Below, in pieces: positions 23,757-32,972 of a DNA stretch of 64,000 nucleotides. Position 1 is the first letter of the stretch; every line of letters starts with the position of its first letter. Where the stretch lies: assembly GCF_023703325.1 (NCBI RefSeq), contig NZ_JAMQGM010000001.1, positions 175,745 through 239,744 of the forward strand, read 5' to 3'. Under the pieces are notes generated by a model. The model was not told the origin of the DNA. It ran no database searches and saw only the letters and a program-made list of their open reading frames with translations. This stretch comes from Streptomyces meridianus (GTDB lineage Bacteria; Actinomycetota; Actinomycetes; Streptomycetales; Streptomycetaceae). The position numbers and the translations under genes were made by a program.

Positions 23757-25577
23757 TCAGTAGCGCAGGCCGTAGCCGATCGGATAGAGGACCTGCGAGG
23801 GATCGTCCGCGCGCTGGACCGGGACGGGCAGCCGGCCACGCGGGTCGGCCTTCCCGGCGATGACACGGGCGGCCGCCCTAACCTCGACGTCGGTCCAGGA
23901 GTAGCTCGCAAGGGAGGCGGCCACCCCCGGCAGGCGGGCGATGTCGTACGGGTTCCGGATCGCCAGGTGGATCACCGGCACACCGGTCGCGGCCAGCGAC
24001 GAGACCAGGGTGCGCTGGGAGGACGTGGCGCTCACGTTGTACGTGGTGACGATCACCGCATCGCGGCCCTCGGCAGCCGCCACCGCCTCGTCGATCTTCG
24101 CCTGGGTCGGGTTCGGCTGCCCACCGGTGCTGGTCGGCAACGCCGTAGCGGCGAAGCCCAGTTCGGTCATGGCGGCGGCGAGCACGGCGGTCGGCGGGCC
24201 GCCGGTGCCCGACGGGGCGGCAGGATCGACGCCGACGACCAGCAGGTTGCCGTGGCTGCGCCGCGACAGGGGAAGCAGGTCGCCGTCGTTGACGAGCAGG
24301 GTCGTGGTGCGTTCGGCGATCCGTGCCGCCGACGCCCGGTGCGAGGCGGTGCCCACCGTGCGGTCCACCCCGGCGTGGGTGACGTAGGGAGCCCTGAACA
24401 GGCCCCGGCGCCACTTGAGTTCGAGGATGCGCAGGATCGACTCGTCGATCCGCTCCTCGCTGATCTCGCCGCCCTTGACCGCGTCGAGCACCGCGTTCCA
24501 GGCCACCGCCAGGTCCGGCGGGTTGAGCAGCTGGTCGACGCCGGCGTTGATGGCCAGTACCGGGACCCGCTCGTCGCCGTACTTCTGGCGGACGCCCGCC
24601 ATACCGAGCGAGTCGGTGACGACGACGCCGTCGTAGCCGAGCTTCTCGCGCAGGATGCCGGTGAGGATCGGCTTGGAGAGGGTGGCGGGGTCCTCGGCCG
24701 GGTCGAGGGACGGGACGAGGATGTGTGCCGTCATGATCGAGTCGATGCCGGCCTCGATGGCGGCGCGGAACGGCGGGGCGTCGAGCCGCTCCCACTCCTC
24801 GGCGGTGTGGGTGATCTTCGGCAGGCCGTAGTGGCTGTCGGTCGCGGTGTCCCCGTGCCCGGGGAAGTGCTTGGCGGTCGCGGCGACCTGCGAGCTCTGG
24901 TAGCCCTGCACCTGGGCGGCCACCAGACCGGCGACGGCCTGCGGATCGGCACCCAGCGAGCGCACGCCGATGACGGGGTTGGCCGGGTTGACGTTGACGT
25001 CGGCCACCGGCGCGTAGTCCTGCCTGATGCCCATCGCGGCGAGTTCGGCGCCCGAGATCCGCCCGGCGGTCCGGGCATCGGACCGGGAGCCGCCGGCGCC
25101 CAGGGCCATCGCGCCCGGGAGCAGCGTGGCGGGCTCGCCCACCCGGCACACGATGCCGTGCTCCTGGTCGGTGGAGATCAGCAGCGGCAGGGGGGTCGGC
25201 TGGGCGAGGCCCGCCCGCTGGATTCCGTTCGACAGATCGGCGATCTGGTGCGGGTCGCGGGTGTTGTGTGCCCAGGCGAAGTAGATGATGCCGCCGACGT
25301 GGTACTTCTCGATCAGCTCGGCGGCGTTCGCGACGCCGATCTCCTGCTGGTTGGAGGCCACGTCGGCCGGGTCCGGGTCGGTGGCGGAGTGGCCGTAGAC
25401 CCGCATCACGAACAGCTGGCCGACCTTCTCCTCCAGGCTCATCCGGGAGATGAGCCCGCGGAGTCGGTCGCGGTCCGGCCGTGCGGGCGCGGCGTGCGCC
25501 TGGCCGGTGACGGCAGCCGCGGCGACGAGGGCCGCACCTGCGGTGAGCAGGGATCTGCGCGAGGTCGGGTAGTGCAC
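23757..25577 (-). CDS. Exported GH3 beta-N-acetylhexosaminidase/glucosidase (NagZ-like)
   Basis: A 606-residue glycoside hydrolase family 3 enzyme. The N-terminus SRRSLLTAGAALVAAAAVTG is a Tat signal with twin Arg; the mature part starts near residue 31. The barrel has STDQEHGIVCR, KHFPGHGDTATDSHYGLP, the NagZ-type loop with a conserved His general acid, and VVVTDSLGMAG carrying the Asp nucleophile. A C-terminal alpha/beta domain follows (ERTTTLLVNDGDLLPLSRR to PIGYGLRY). The motifs point to removal of GlcNAc from chitin or peptidoglycan fragments outside the cell; a beta-glucosidase role is less likely. It is monocistronic, with a gene-poor, locally A/T-rich leader (25660-25720). Confidence 0.9.
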   Translation of the reverse strand: MHYPTSRRSLLTAGAALVAAAAVTGQAHAAPARPDRDRLRGLISRMSLEEKVGQLFVMRVYGHSATDPDPADVASNQQEIGVANAAELIEKYHVGGIIYFAWAHNTRDPHQIADLSNGIQRAGLAQPTPLPLLISTDQEHGIVCRVGEPATLLPGAMALGAGGSRSDARTAGRISGAELAAMGIRQDYAPVADVNVNPANPVIGVRSLGADPQAVAGLVAAQVQGYQSSQVAATAKHFPGHGDTATDSHYGLPKITHTAEEWERLDAPPFRAAIEAGIDSIMTAHILVPSLDPAEDPATLSKPILTGILREKLGYDGVVVTDSLGMAGVRQKYGDERVPVLAINAGVDQLLNPPDLAVAWNAVLDAVKGGEISEERIDESILRILELKWRRGLFRAPYVTHAGVDRTVGTASHRASAARIAERTTTLLVNDGDLLPLSRRSHGNLLVVGVDPAAPSGTGGPPTAVLAAAMTELGFAATALPTSTGGQPNPTQAKIDEAVAAAEGRDAVIVTTYNVSATSSQRTLVSSLAATGVPVIHLAIRNPYDIARLPGVAASLASYSWTDVEVRAAARVIAGKADPRGRLPVPVQRADDPSQVLYPIGYGLRY

Positions 25578-25835
25578 TTGCGCTCCTTACCGTGCGGAAG
25601 GGCCGTGGAGCGGCGGGTGCCGGGGTCGTCCTTCGGGGTCGGCGCCCGTGCTCTTCCGGTCGGGGAACTGAAAAAAACTTCCAACGGGCAACGGATATCC
25701 GGAAAGTAAATGCCAGTCAATGGTGTGCGCCGGATCGCCGCGCCCTCGTCGGAGCCGTGGTCACAGCGGTCTGATCGTCGTTCAGCCGCTCCTGAACACT
25801 CCGGCGCCGCATGCTGCGCCGGACCGTTGCGAGCC

Positions 25836-26708
25836 TCAGCCGCGGCGCGGAGAACGGCGCGTGCTGCCGCCGAGTTCGCGCACCTCGGCCTCCGTCAAGC
25901 GCAGGTGCAGGGAACTCAGGTCCTCCTCCCACCACTCGGGGTTCCAGGTTCCCGGCAGCGGCACGGTGACCGGCGAACGCCGCAGCAACCAGGCCAGGGC
26001 CACTTGCGCGGCCGAGGCACCGTGGCGCGAGGCGATCCGGTCGAGCACCGAGTCCGGCCGGGCGCGCAGCTCGTTCGCGGGTGGGAACCAAGGGAGGAAG
26101 ACGGTCCCCTCGGCCGTGCAAACGTCGAGGACGTCCTCGTTCTCGCGGGTCAGGAGGTCGTAGCGGTCCTGCACCGAGGCGATGGCGGTGACGGCGCGGG
26201 CCCGGACGAACTCGCTCACGGAGACGTTGCACACGCCGATCGCCCGGATCTTCCCGGCGTCCCGCAGGTCGACGAGCGCGCCCAGCGACTCCTCGAGGGG
26301 CACGGTGGGGTCGACGGCGTTCAACTGGTAGAGGTCGATCGCCTCCCGCCGCAGTCTCCGCAGACTGCCCTCGCACGCCTCGCGCAGGTGCTCGGGACGC
26401 CCGTCGGCCCGCCACCTGTTGCCACCGAGCGCGATGCGCCCGCCCTTGGTGGACACCACCACGTCCTCCGGATACGGGAAGAGGGCTTGGGCGATGAGCG
26501 TCTCGCTGATTCCGGGGCCGTAGCAGTCGGCGGTGTCGACGAGCTGAACGCCGGCGTCGACCGCGCGGCGCACGACCTCGCGCGCCGCGGCGCGGTCGGG
26601 CGGCGGCCCGTGGGTTCCCGGGCCCGTCAGCCAGGCGCCGCCGAACCCGACGCGCCGCACCCTCCGATCCGGTCCGATCCGCACGCTCCCGACGGCTGTC
26701 CAGTCCAT
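25836..26708 (-). CDS. Aldo/keto reductase with altered catalytic tetrad
   Basis: A 290-residue NADPH-dependent aldo/keto reductase barrel. VQLVDTADCYGPGISE gives the catalytic Asp and Tyr, VVVSTKGGRI the Lys, but the position of the catalytic His (usually in IH or LH followed by a variable residue) reads DLYQLNAVDP, with Asn. SVQDRYDLLTRENEDVLD and the C-terminal cofactor segment VPLPGTWNPEWWEED are present. The His-to-Asn change may alter or reduce the carbonyl reduction rate. I start it at MDWTAVGSVRIG; a frame open to 26852 would add 48 unlikely residues. It is followed by no partner; substrate unknown. Confidence 0.87.
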   Translation of the reverse strand: MDWTAVGSVRIGPDRRVRRVGFGGAWLTGPGTHGPPPDRAAAREVVRRAVDAGVQLVDTADCYGPGISETLIAQALFPYPEDVVVSTKGGRIALGGNRWRADGRPEHLREACEGSLRRLRREAIDLYQLNAVDPTVPLEESLGALVDLRDAGKIRAIGVCNVSVSEFVRARAVTAIASVQDRYDLLTRENEDVLDVCTAEGTVFLPWFPPANELRARPDSVLDRIASRHGASAAQVALAWLLRRSPVTVPLPGTWNPEWWEEDLSSLHLRLTEAEVRELGGSTRRSPRRG

Positions 26709-26939
26709 CCGCTCGGCCCCACTCGTCCCCGGGGTGCGCAGACATCGGATCGCCTGCGACTCATCGGCCCCGGCGGACCAGGGTGCCCCTTGGAAGGAGC
26801 GGTACCACCCCGAGCTGAGCCGGATGGCGGCACAGGTTCGCCCGAGGGGCATCGCCGGACGACGTCGTGCGGGGCCTGTCCCCGCACGACCCGTGATCGA
26901 CGACCCCTCCGGGTCCCGCGGCGCCAGGGGTTTCCGGCG

Positions 26940-27764
26940 TCAGGCGGACTCGGCGATCAGCCGGGACAGGTGCTCGCGGGCGGGCCCCAGCAGGTCCGCC
27001 AGCGCGGGCGCCTCGGGGTACCACGCCTTCTCGTACTCCCAGCTGAGCCAGCCCTCCTGCGGCTCCGGCGTGGGATTGTCGCCGTAGAACGCCCTGCTGA
27101 GCAGCTCCACGCACTCGGCCAGCGGCAGGACGCCCGAGCCGAGCGGCAGCGGGGTGGTGTCGTCGGCCGACGCGATGTCCTTCACCTGCACGTAGCCGAG
27201 GTGCGGGGCCAGGACCGCGTACGTCGCGGAGGGGTCCTCGCCGGATCGCCACGGGTGCATCACGTCCCAGAGGGCGCCCACGGCGCGGTGCCCGACCAGT
27301 CCGAGGACGCGGGCGACGTCGACTCCCCGGCTGTGGGAGTCGTGCGTCTCGAGGAGCAGCCGCACGCCCAGGTCGGTCGCACGGGGCGCGGCGGCGGCGA
27401 GCCGGCGTGCGGCGATCACGTCGACATCCTCGGCCGGGGCGTCGCCGCCGCCGGCGAACACCCGCACGTACCGCGCGCCCAAGTCGTGGGCGAGTGCCAG
27501 GTGTTCGTGCAGGTCTTCGATCACCTCGTCGTCGGGACCGGGGGCCCCGACCCGGGTGTACCCGGCGAGGGCGAGGATCTCGACGCCGGCCGACTTGAAG
27601 GCGGCCGTCACCTCGAGGCGTTCGTCGGGGGAGAGGCCCACGTGCACGGGCTCGTCGGGATGGGCGCGCAGCTCGACGCCGTGGTAGCCCGTGGCGGCGG
27701 CCAGGCGTGCCACCTCGTCGGCCGGCGTTCCGGGCATTCCCAGGGTGGAGAAGGCGAGTTTCAT
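26940..27764 (-). CDS. Sugar phosphate isomerase/epimerase (xylose-isomerase-like TIM barrel)
   Basis: A 274-residue AP-endonuclease-2/xylose-isomerase-like barrel. MKLAFSTLGMPGTPADEVAR, GYHGVELRAHPDEP, YVRVFAGGG, LLLETHDSHSRG, GALWDVMHPWRSGE, YVQVKDIAS and LSWEYEKAWYPEAP carry the metal-ligand Glu, Asp and His positions of the family. Members isomerise or epimerise sugars or cyclitols such as inosose, but the substrate is not predictable here. It lies alone between the reductase and the ribose operon. A 10-base tandem duplication (TGCCTCACGT twice, 27771-27790) just upstream doubles its purine-rich ribosome-binding site. Confidence 0.85.
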   Translation of the reverse strand: MKLAFSTLGMPGTPADEVARLAAATGYHGVELRAHPDEPVHVGLSPDERLEVTAAFKSAGVEILALAGYTRVGAPGPDDEVIEDLHEHLALAHDLGARYVRVFAGGGDAPAEDVDVIAARRLAAAAPRATDLGVRLLLETHDSHSRGVDVARVLGLVGHRAVGALWDVMHPWRSGEDPSATYAVLAPHLGYVQVKDIASADDTTPLPLGSGVLPLAECVELLSRAFYGDNPTPEPQEGWLSWEYEKAWYPEAPALADLLGPAREHLSRLIAESA

Positions 27765-28020
27765 GTGCCCTGCCTCACGTTGCCTCACGTTTCGCTTGGG
27801 ACAAGTGGTACCCGCGGAACCGATCCGCATGCGGGCCACGACGGGGAGGCCGGCGGCCGTCTGTGCTGCAACGTCGCACCTTCGGTAACGGATCGGTAAC
27901 GTCGCGAAACCGGATGCAACCCTTCCGTCCCGGCCTGTGTCGTACAGGGGGAGTCAGGCACTCCGTGGGGGAGTCCCGGGGGGGGATCCAGGGATGGCCT
28001 GCAAGGTTGGGGGACGCCGC
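27765..28020. other. Gene-free region between rbsD and the isomerase gene
   Basis: No convincing coding frame. It contains the tandem TGCCTCACGT duplication at 27771-27790 and, on the forward strand, CGGTAAC repeated 11 bases apart (27883-27900), a possible regulatory repeat for the minus-strand isomerase gene. Confidence 0.4.
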
Positions 28021-28046
28021 GGGGCCCGGTCCACGGACCGGGCCCC
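28021..28046 (-). terminator. Terminator of the ribose operon
   Basis: GGGGCCCGGT, six bases CCACGG, ACCGGGCCCC form a perfect 10-bp stem (12 bp if the loop is closed further). It lies 25 bases beyond the rbsD stop. Confidence 0.75.
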
Positions 28047-28071
28047 GAACGGCTTCCGCCACGGTGGCGGA

Positions 28072-28467
28072 TCAGAACGGCACGCCGCAGCGCAGCAGCA
28101 CGTTCGCGTACGGCCGGGTCTCCCCCGTCCGCACCACCAGCCGGGCGCCGCGCGTCGACGCCTTGAGCTCCTCGTGCGGGACCAGCTCGAGCAGCCCGTC
28201 CGGGAAACGGCCCGCCAGCAGAGCGGCGGCCTCGGGGTTGCGGCCGGTGATCTCCCGGGCGGCGGTCGCGCCCTCCACCACCAGCTCGTCGAGCAACCCG
28301 TCCAGCACCTCGGAGAAGGACGGCACCCCCGAGCGGAACGAGAGGTCCACGACCACCGGGCCGTCCGGGATCGGCAGCCCCGCATCGCACACCATCACGC
28401 GGTCGGTGTGCCCCAGCAGGGCCAGCGCACCGGACAGGTGGCGGTTGAGAATTCCGGTCCTCTTCAC
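28072..28467 (-). CDS. rbsD: D-ribose pyranase
   Basis: A 131-residue RbsD, which interconverts beta-pyranose and beta-furanose ribose so that ribokinase gets its substrate. MKRTGILNRHLSGALALLGH carries the catalytic His, and CDAGLPIP the Asp; FRSGVPSF and the C-terminal RTGETRPYANVLLRCGVPF are typical, with the Tyr-Ala-Asn active-site segment. The GTG start overlaps the ribokinase stop as GTGA, so translation is coupled. It is the last gene of the ribose operon and full length for the family. Confidence 0.95.
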   Translation of the reverse strand: MKRTGILNRHLSGALALLGHTDRVMVCDAGLPIPDGPVVVDLSFRSGVPSFSEVLDGLLDELVVEGATAAREITGRNPEAAALLAGRFPDGLLELVPHEELKASTRGARLVVRTGETRPYANVLLRCGVPF

Positions 28468-29384
28468 CGGTCCTCCAGTTCGTCGAGCGTGGGGAAGGAC
28501 TGCTGCGCCCCCGTCCGCTTCACCGCGGCCGCACCCACGCGGACTGCGAACCGCACGGCCGTCTCGAGGTCGTCACCGGCGCCCAGCCGCCAGGCCAGCG
28601 CGCCCGTGAAGGCGTCGCCCGCACCCGTGGTGTCCACCGCCCGGACGGCGGGGCTGGGCACCGTCACCGTGCCGGCGCCGCCGTCCGCCCGTGCGACCAG
28701 TGCGCCCGCCGCGCCCAGGGTGACCACGACGGAGCGAGGGCCCCGGGCCAGCAGGGCCTCGGCCCACGCCTCGGGAGAGTCGTCGTCCGAGGCCGGATCT
28801 CCGGCGAGCAGCGCCTTCGCCTCGTGCTCGTTGACCACCAGCGGATCGCAGGCGGCGAGGACGTCGTCCGGCAGCGGGGCCGGCGGCGACGGGTTGAGCA
28901 CCACCCGGGTATCAACCGCCGCAGCCGTCCGCACCGTCTCGGCGACACTCTCCAGCGGGATCTCGAGTTGCAGCGACACCACCCGGGCGGCACGCAGCAT
29001 CGCACCGGCCGCCCGGACGTCGCCGGGGCCGAGACGGGCGTTCGCCCCGGGGGAGACCACGATGCTGTTGTCCCCCGACGGGTCGACCACGATCAGCGCC
29101 ACACCGGTCGGGGCCCCGCCGACCAGGACACCGGCGGTGTCGACGCCGGCGCGGCGCTGGACGTCCAGCAGCATCCGCCCGTGTGCGTCGTCGCCGATCC
29201 GGGCCAGCAGCGCCGTCCGGGCGCCGAGCCGGGCGGCGGCGACGGCCTGGTTGGCGCCCTTGCCGCCGGGATGGACGGCCAGGTCCGAGCCCAGCACCGT
29301 CTGACCGGCTCCCGGGCGTCGCTCGACGCCGACCACGAGATCGGCGTTGGCCGAGCCCACGACCACCAGGTCGTAGTCCTGCAT
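28464..29384 (-). CDS. rbsK: Ribokinase
   Basis: A 306-residue PfkB-family kinase that phosphorylates ribose to ribose-5-phosphate. The N-terminal signature is DLVVVGSANADLVVGVERRP then HPGGKGANQAVAAARLG; the C-terminal ATP/anion-hole signature is AVDTTGAGDAFTGALAW with the catalytic Asp. LNPSPPAPL and VNEHEAKAL are ribokinase-specific. AAGGAGA stands nine bases before the ATG. It follows rbsB by 42 bases and overlaps rbsD by four. Confidence 0.96.
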   Translation of the reverse strand: MQDYDLVVVGSANADLVVGVERRPGAGQTVLGSDLAVHPGGKGANQAVAAARLGARTALLARIGDDAHGRMLLDVQRRAGVDTAGVLVGGAPTGVALIVVDPSGDNSIVVSPGANARLGPGDVRAAGAMLRAARVVSLQLEIPLESVAETVRTAAAVDTRVVLNPSPPAPLPDDVLAACDPLVVNEHEAKALLAGDPASDDDSPEAWAEALLARGPRSVVVTLGAAGALVARADGGAGTVTVPSPAVRAVDTTGAGDAFTGALAWRLGAGDDLETAVRFAVRVGAAAVKRTGAQQSFPTLDELEDR

Positions 29385-29426
29385 CCGCGGTTCTCCTTTC
29401 CGAAGCCTCGCAGCGGTGGCGGGCGG

Positions 29427-30359
29427 TCAGGAGGAGAATTCGGCGGCGTTCTTCTCGGTGACGACCTTGACCGGAACCTTGACCTCGCTGTTCACCTTCT
29501 TGCCCTTGGCGAGCTTCAGGGCGTTCTGCATGGCGAGCTTCCCCAGCTCCTTCGGCTGCTGCGCGATGGTGGCCGCGAGCTTGCCGGACTTCACGGCGGC
29601 CAGCCCGTCCGGGGTGCCGTCGAAACCGACGATCTTGACGGACTTGCCGGCCTTGCTGCCGAGGGCCTTGGCCGCGCCGAGCGCCATCTCGTCGTTCTGC
29701 GCGTAGACGCCGGTGACACCGGAGTTGGACTGCATCAGGTTGGTCATGACGTCCAGGCCCTTGGCCCGGTCGAAGTCCGCGGGCTGCTTGGCGACGACCT
29801 TGATGCCCGGGAACTCCTTGATGCCCTGGGTGAATCCCCGGTCGCGCTCACGGGCGGCGGATGTGCCGGCCTGCCCCTGCAGGACCACGACCTTGCCCTT
29901 GCCGCCGAGCTGCGCGGCCAGTTCCTTCGCCGCCAGCTTGCCGCCGGCGACGTTGTCGGAGGCCACGGTGGTGGCGATCTCCGCCTTGTTCACCCCGCGG
30001 TCGGCCGCGACGACCGGGATGTTCGCGTTGTTGACGGCCTTCACCGCCGGGCCGGCGGCGTCGGAGTCCACCGGGTTCACGATGACCGACTTCACGTTCT
30101 GGCTGGTGAAGTTCTGCAACTGGTTGGCCTGCTGCGACGCGTCGTTCTGGGCGTCGGTGACGGTGAGTTCCGCCCCGGCGGCCTTCGCCTCGGCCTGTGC
30201 GCCCTCCTTCAGCTGGACGAAGAAGGGGTTGTTCAGGGTCGAGACCGACATGCCTATCTTCAGGTCCGAGCCGCCGCCGGAGGCCGAGTTGCAGGCGGTG
30301 CCGGTGAGGGCGAGGGCGGCGACGGTGGCGAAGGCGACCGTGGTCTTCATGGTGTTCAT
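29427..30359 (-). CDS. rbsB: Ribose ABC transporter, substrate-binding lipoprotein
   Basis: A 310-residue periplasmic-binding-protein-type lipoprotein (outside the membrane in this Gram-positive). A hydrophobic signal ends at TGTACNSASGGG, so Cys23 or so is the probable lipidated residue, though Gly at -3 makes the lipobox atypical. The mature part has the RbsB signatures STLNNPFFVQLKEGAQ, AQNDASQQANQLQNF, VNPVDSDAAGPAVKA, VAADRGVN and GFDGTPDG. AAGGA lies eight bases before ATG 30359; the second Met three codons on is also possible. It binds D-ribose for the RbsAC permease. Confidence 0.95.
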   Translation of the reverse strand: MNTMKTTVAFATVAALALTGTACNSASGGGSDLKIGMSVSTLNNPFFVQLKEGAQAEAKAAGAELTVTDAQNDASQQANQLQNFTSQNVKSVIVNPVDSDAAGPAVKAVNNANIPVVAADRGVNKAEIATTVASDNVAGGKLAAKELAAQLGGKGKVVVLQGQAGTSAARERDRGFTQGIKEFPGIKVVAKQPADFDRAKGLDVMTNLMQSNSGVTGVYAQNDEMALGAAKALGSKAGKSVKIVGFDGTPDGLAAVKSGKLAATIAQQPKELGKLAMQNALKLAKGKKVNSEVKVPVKVVTEKNAAEFSS

Positions 30360-30415
30360 GGGCTGCTTCCTTGCAGTCGGGATGGTCAGGTGATGACGGG
30401 CGGGCAGGGTGCGTC

Positions 30416-31417
30416 TCAGGCGGTGCGGCGGCGCAGGGTGTCGAGCAGTACGGCCAGCGCGATGACCACGCCGATGACGACCTGCTGCCAGAACGCCGAC
30501 ACGGACAGCAGGTTCAGTCCGTTGCGCAGCACGGCGAGGATGAGGGCGCCGATGAGCGTCCCCGAGGCCTTGCCGACTCCGCCGGACAGGCTCGCGCCGC
30601 CGATGACGACGGCTGCGATCGCGTCGAGCTCGTAGCCCATGGCGGCCTGCGGCTGCGCCGACGCCAGCCGCGAGGCCAGGACGATGCCCGCCACCGCCGC
30701 GAAGCCGCCGGAGAGGGCGTAGATCACGAGCTTCTGGCGCTTGACGCGGATGCCGGACAGCCGCGCCGCCTCCTCGTTGCCGCCGATGGCGTACATCGAA
30801 CGCCCGAGATAGGTACGGGCGAGGAGCACGGCCGTGGCGACGCCCATGGCGACCATGACGATCACCGGGACCGGCAGCCAGCCGCCGAGGGTGTCGCCGA
30901 GCGCGGAGACCGAGTCGGGCAGCGTGATCGGGCTGCCCTGCGAGATGACCAGCGCGAGACCGCGGCCGACCGACAGCATCGCCAACGTGGCGATGAACGG
31001 CGGCAGTTTGCCGAACGAGATCAGGGCACCGTTGACCAGGCCGCAGGCTGTGCCGGTGCCGACGGCCAGCAGCACCGCCAGCCACACCGGCAGCCCCTCG
31101 GAGGTCGCGGACCAGGCGAGGACGGTCGCCGAGAGCGCGGCCACCGAGCCCACGGACAGATCGATGCCGGCCGAGACGATGACGAAGGTGACACCGAACG
31201 CCAGAATGGCGGTGACCGCAGCCTGGACGCCGACGTTCAGCAGGTTCTGTGTCGTCAGGAAGTCCCCGGACAGCAGCGAGAGCGCCGCGACGAGCACCAC
31301 CAGTGCGCTCAGCGCACCGTTGTCGAGCAGGACCCGGCGCACGAGGGCCCGTCCGGCCGCGCCCCTGCCGGGGTCCGTGCCCGGACCGGTGTCGCGTTTG
31401 AGCGTGTCAGTGGCCAC
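30416..31417 (-). CDS. rbsC: Ribose ABC transporter, permease
   Basis: A 333-residue integral membrane permease with eight or more hydrophobic spans. Family landmarks are FLTTQNLLNVGVQAAVTAI, VIVSAGIDLSVGSVAALSA, IRVKRQKLVIYALSGGFAAV and DAIAAVVIGGASLSGGVGKA (the EAA-like contact with RbsA). I take GTG 31417 as the start because GGAGGG lies five bases upstream; this overlaps the rbsA stop by 11 bases. An ATG at 31432 would add MWRAP and has no good ribosome site. Confidence 0.94.
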   Translation of the reverse strand: MATDTLKRDTGPGTDPGRGAAGRALVRRVLLDNGALSALVVLVAALSLLSGDFLTTQNLLNVGVQAAVTAILAFGVTFVIVSAGIDLSVGSVAALSATVLAWSATSEGLPVWLAVLLAVGTGTACGLVNGALISFGKLPPFIATLAMLSVGRGLALVISQGSPITLPDSVSALGDTLGGWLPVPVIVMVAMGVATAVLLARTYLGRSMYAIGGNEEAARLSGIRVKRQKLVIYALSGGFAAVAGIVLASRLASAQPQAAMGYELDAIAAVVIGGASLSGGVGKASGTLIGALILAVLRNGLNLLSVSAFWQQVVIGVVIALAVLLDTLRRRTA

Positions 31418-32972
31418 GGGAGCCCTCCACATCCTTGACTGCCAGCGCCATCACGGCGTCCTGGGTTGCTTCCTGTCGGGTCAGTTCGCCGGTGATCCGG
31501 CCCTGGGACATCACCAGCACCCGGTCACTCATGCCGAGCACCTCCGGGAGGTCGCTGGAGATCATCAGGACCGCGTGGCCGGACTCCGTCAGCCGGTTGA
31601 CGAGCTGGTAGATCTCGACCTTGGCGCCCACGTCGATGCCGCGGGTCGGCTCGTCGAGGATCAGCACCTTGGACTCGGCGAGCAGCCACTTGCCGATGAC
31701 GACCTTCTGCTGGTTGCCGCCGGAGAGCGTGCGGATCCGCTGGTCGATCCCGGCCATCCGGACGCCCAGCTGCCCGGCGACGCGTTCGGCGGCGGTGCGC
31801 TGTCCGGCCCGGTCGACGAAACCGCCGCGGGTGGCCTTGCGCAGGGTCACCAGACCGAGGTTCTCCTGGACGGACGCATCCAGGACGAGCCCCTGGCCCT
31901 TGCGGTCCTCCGGGACGAGGCCGAGTCCGGCCTCCAGCGCGGCGATCACGTCGTGCCGCGGCAGCTTCCGGCCGAGGACCTCGACGCTGCCCGCGTCGTA
32001 GGGGTCGGCGCCGAACAGTGCCCGGACGACCTCGGTGCGCCCGGCGCCCACCAGCCCGGCAAGCCCGACGACTTCGCCCGCCCGCACCTCGAAGGAGATG
32101 TCGTCGAACCCGCCGTTCCGGGTCAGCCCGGAGACCTTCAGCAGCACCGGCCCGGTGTCGGGGCTCTCCCGCGGGTACTGCTGCTCGATGCTGCGGCCCA
32201 CCATCAGCCGGACGAGCTCGTCCTCGTCGGTGTCCGCCGGGACCTGGGTGACGCTGCGCCCGTCGCGCAGCACGGTGACCCGGTCTCCGAGGGCGGCGAT
32301 CTCCTCGAGGTGGTGGGTGATGAAGACGATGCCCACGCCGTCCTCGCGGAGCCTGCGGACGATCCCGAAGAGCTTCTCGACCTCTCCGGTGGTCAGGACG
32401 GCAGTCGGCTCGTCCATGATCAGAACCCGGGCGTCGAGGCTGAGCGCCTTGGCGATCTCGACCATCTGGAGCCGGGCGATGCCGAGGTCCCGGACCCGCG
32501 CCTGCGGGGGGACGTCGACCCCGACGCGCGCCAGCAGCTCCGCGGCCTCGGCGTTCATCCGCTTGCGGTCGATCATGCCGCACCGCCGCGGCTGACGGCC
32601 GAGGAAGATGTTCTCGGCCACGCTCAGGTCGGGGACCAGGTTGAACTCCTGGTGGATGGTGGCGATGCCGAACCGCTCGGCGTCCTGCGCGGTCCGGATG
32701 TGGACCTCGCGGCCGTCCACCAGGATCCGCCCGGCGTCCGGGGTGTGGACGCCGGACAGCATCTTGATCAGCGTGCTCTTCCCGGCGCCGTTCTCGCCGA
32801 GCAGGACGTGCACTTCGCCGGCGCGCAGGTCGAAATCGACGCTGTCGAGCGCCACCACGCCCGGGAACGCCTTGCGCGCGCCCTCCATGCGGAGCAGCTC
32901 ACCCGGCGGCGCCGGGCTCTTCGCCGGCTCCGGCGAACCGGGCGACGTGCCGGGGGTGCACGGGATACTCAC
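31407..32972 (-). CDS. rbsA: Ribose ABC transporter, tandem ATPase
   Basis: A 521-residue ATPase with two nucleotide-binding domains, as normal for RbsA. The first has Walker A GENGAGKST (about residue 60), a signature region of the carbohydrate-uptake-2 type (LGIARLQMVEIAKALSLDAR) and VLIMDEPTAVL. The second starts about residue 280 with a degenerate Walker A (GAGRTEVVRALFG) and has LSGGNQQKVVIGKWL and LILDEPTRGIDVG, the typical asymmetry of this class. The GTG start overlaps the lacI stop (GTGA) with AAGGGAG nine bases upstream. It drives ribose import with RbsB and RbsC. Confidence 0.96.
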   Translation of the reverse strand: MSIPCTPGTSPGSPEPAKSPAPPGELLRMEGARKAFPGVVALDSVDFDLRAGEVHVLLGENGAGKSTLIKMLSGVHTPDAGRILVDGREVHIRTAQDAERFGIATIHQEFNLVPDLSVAENIFLGRQPRRCGMIDRKRMNAEAAELLARVGVDVPPQARVRDLGIARLQMVEIAKALSLDARVLIMDEPTAVLTTGEVEKLFGIVRRLREDGVGIVFITHHLEEIAALGDRVTVLRDGRSVTQVPADTDEDELVRLMVGRSIEQQYPRESPDTGPVLLKVSGLTRNGGFDDISFEVRAGEVVGLAGLVGAGRTEVVRALFGADPYDAGSVEVLGRKLPRHDVIAALEAGLGLVPEDRKGQGLVLDASVQENLGLVTLRKATRGGFVDRAGQRTAAERVAGQLGVRMAGIDQRIRTLSGGNQQKVVIGKWLLAESKVLILDEPTRGIDVGAKVEIYQLVNRLTESGHAVLMISSDLPEVLGMSDRVLVMSQGRITGELTRQEATQDAVMALAVKDVEGSRGH

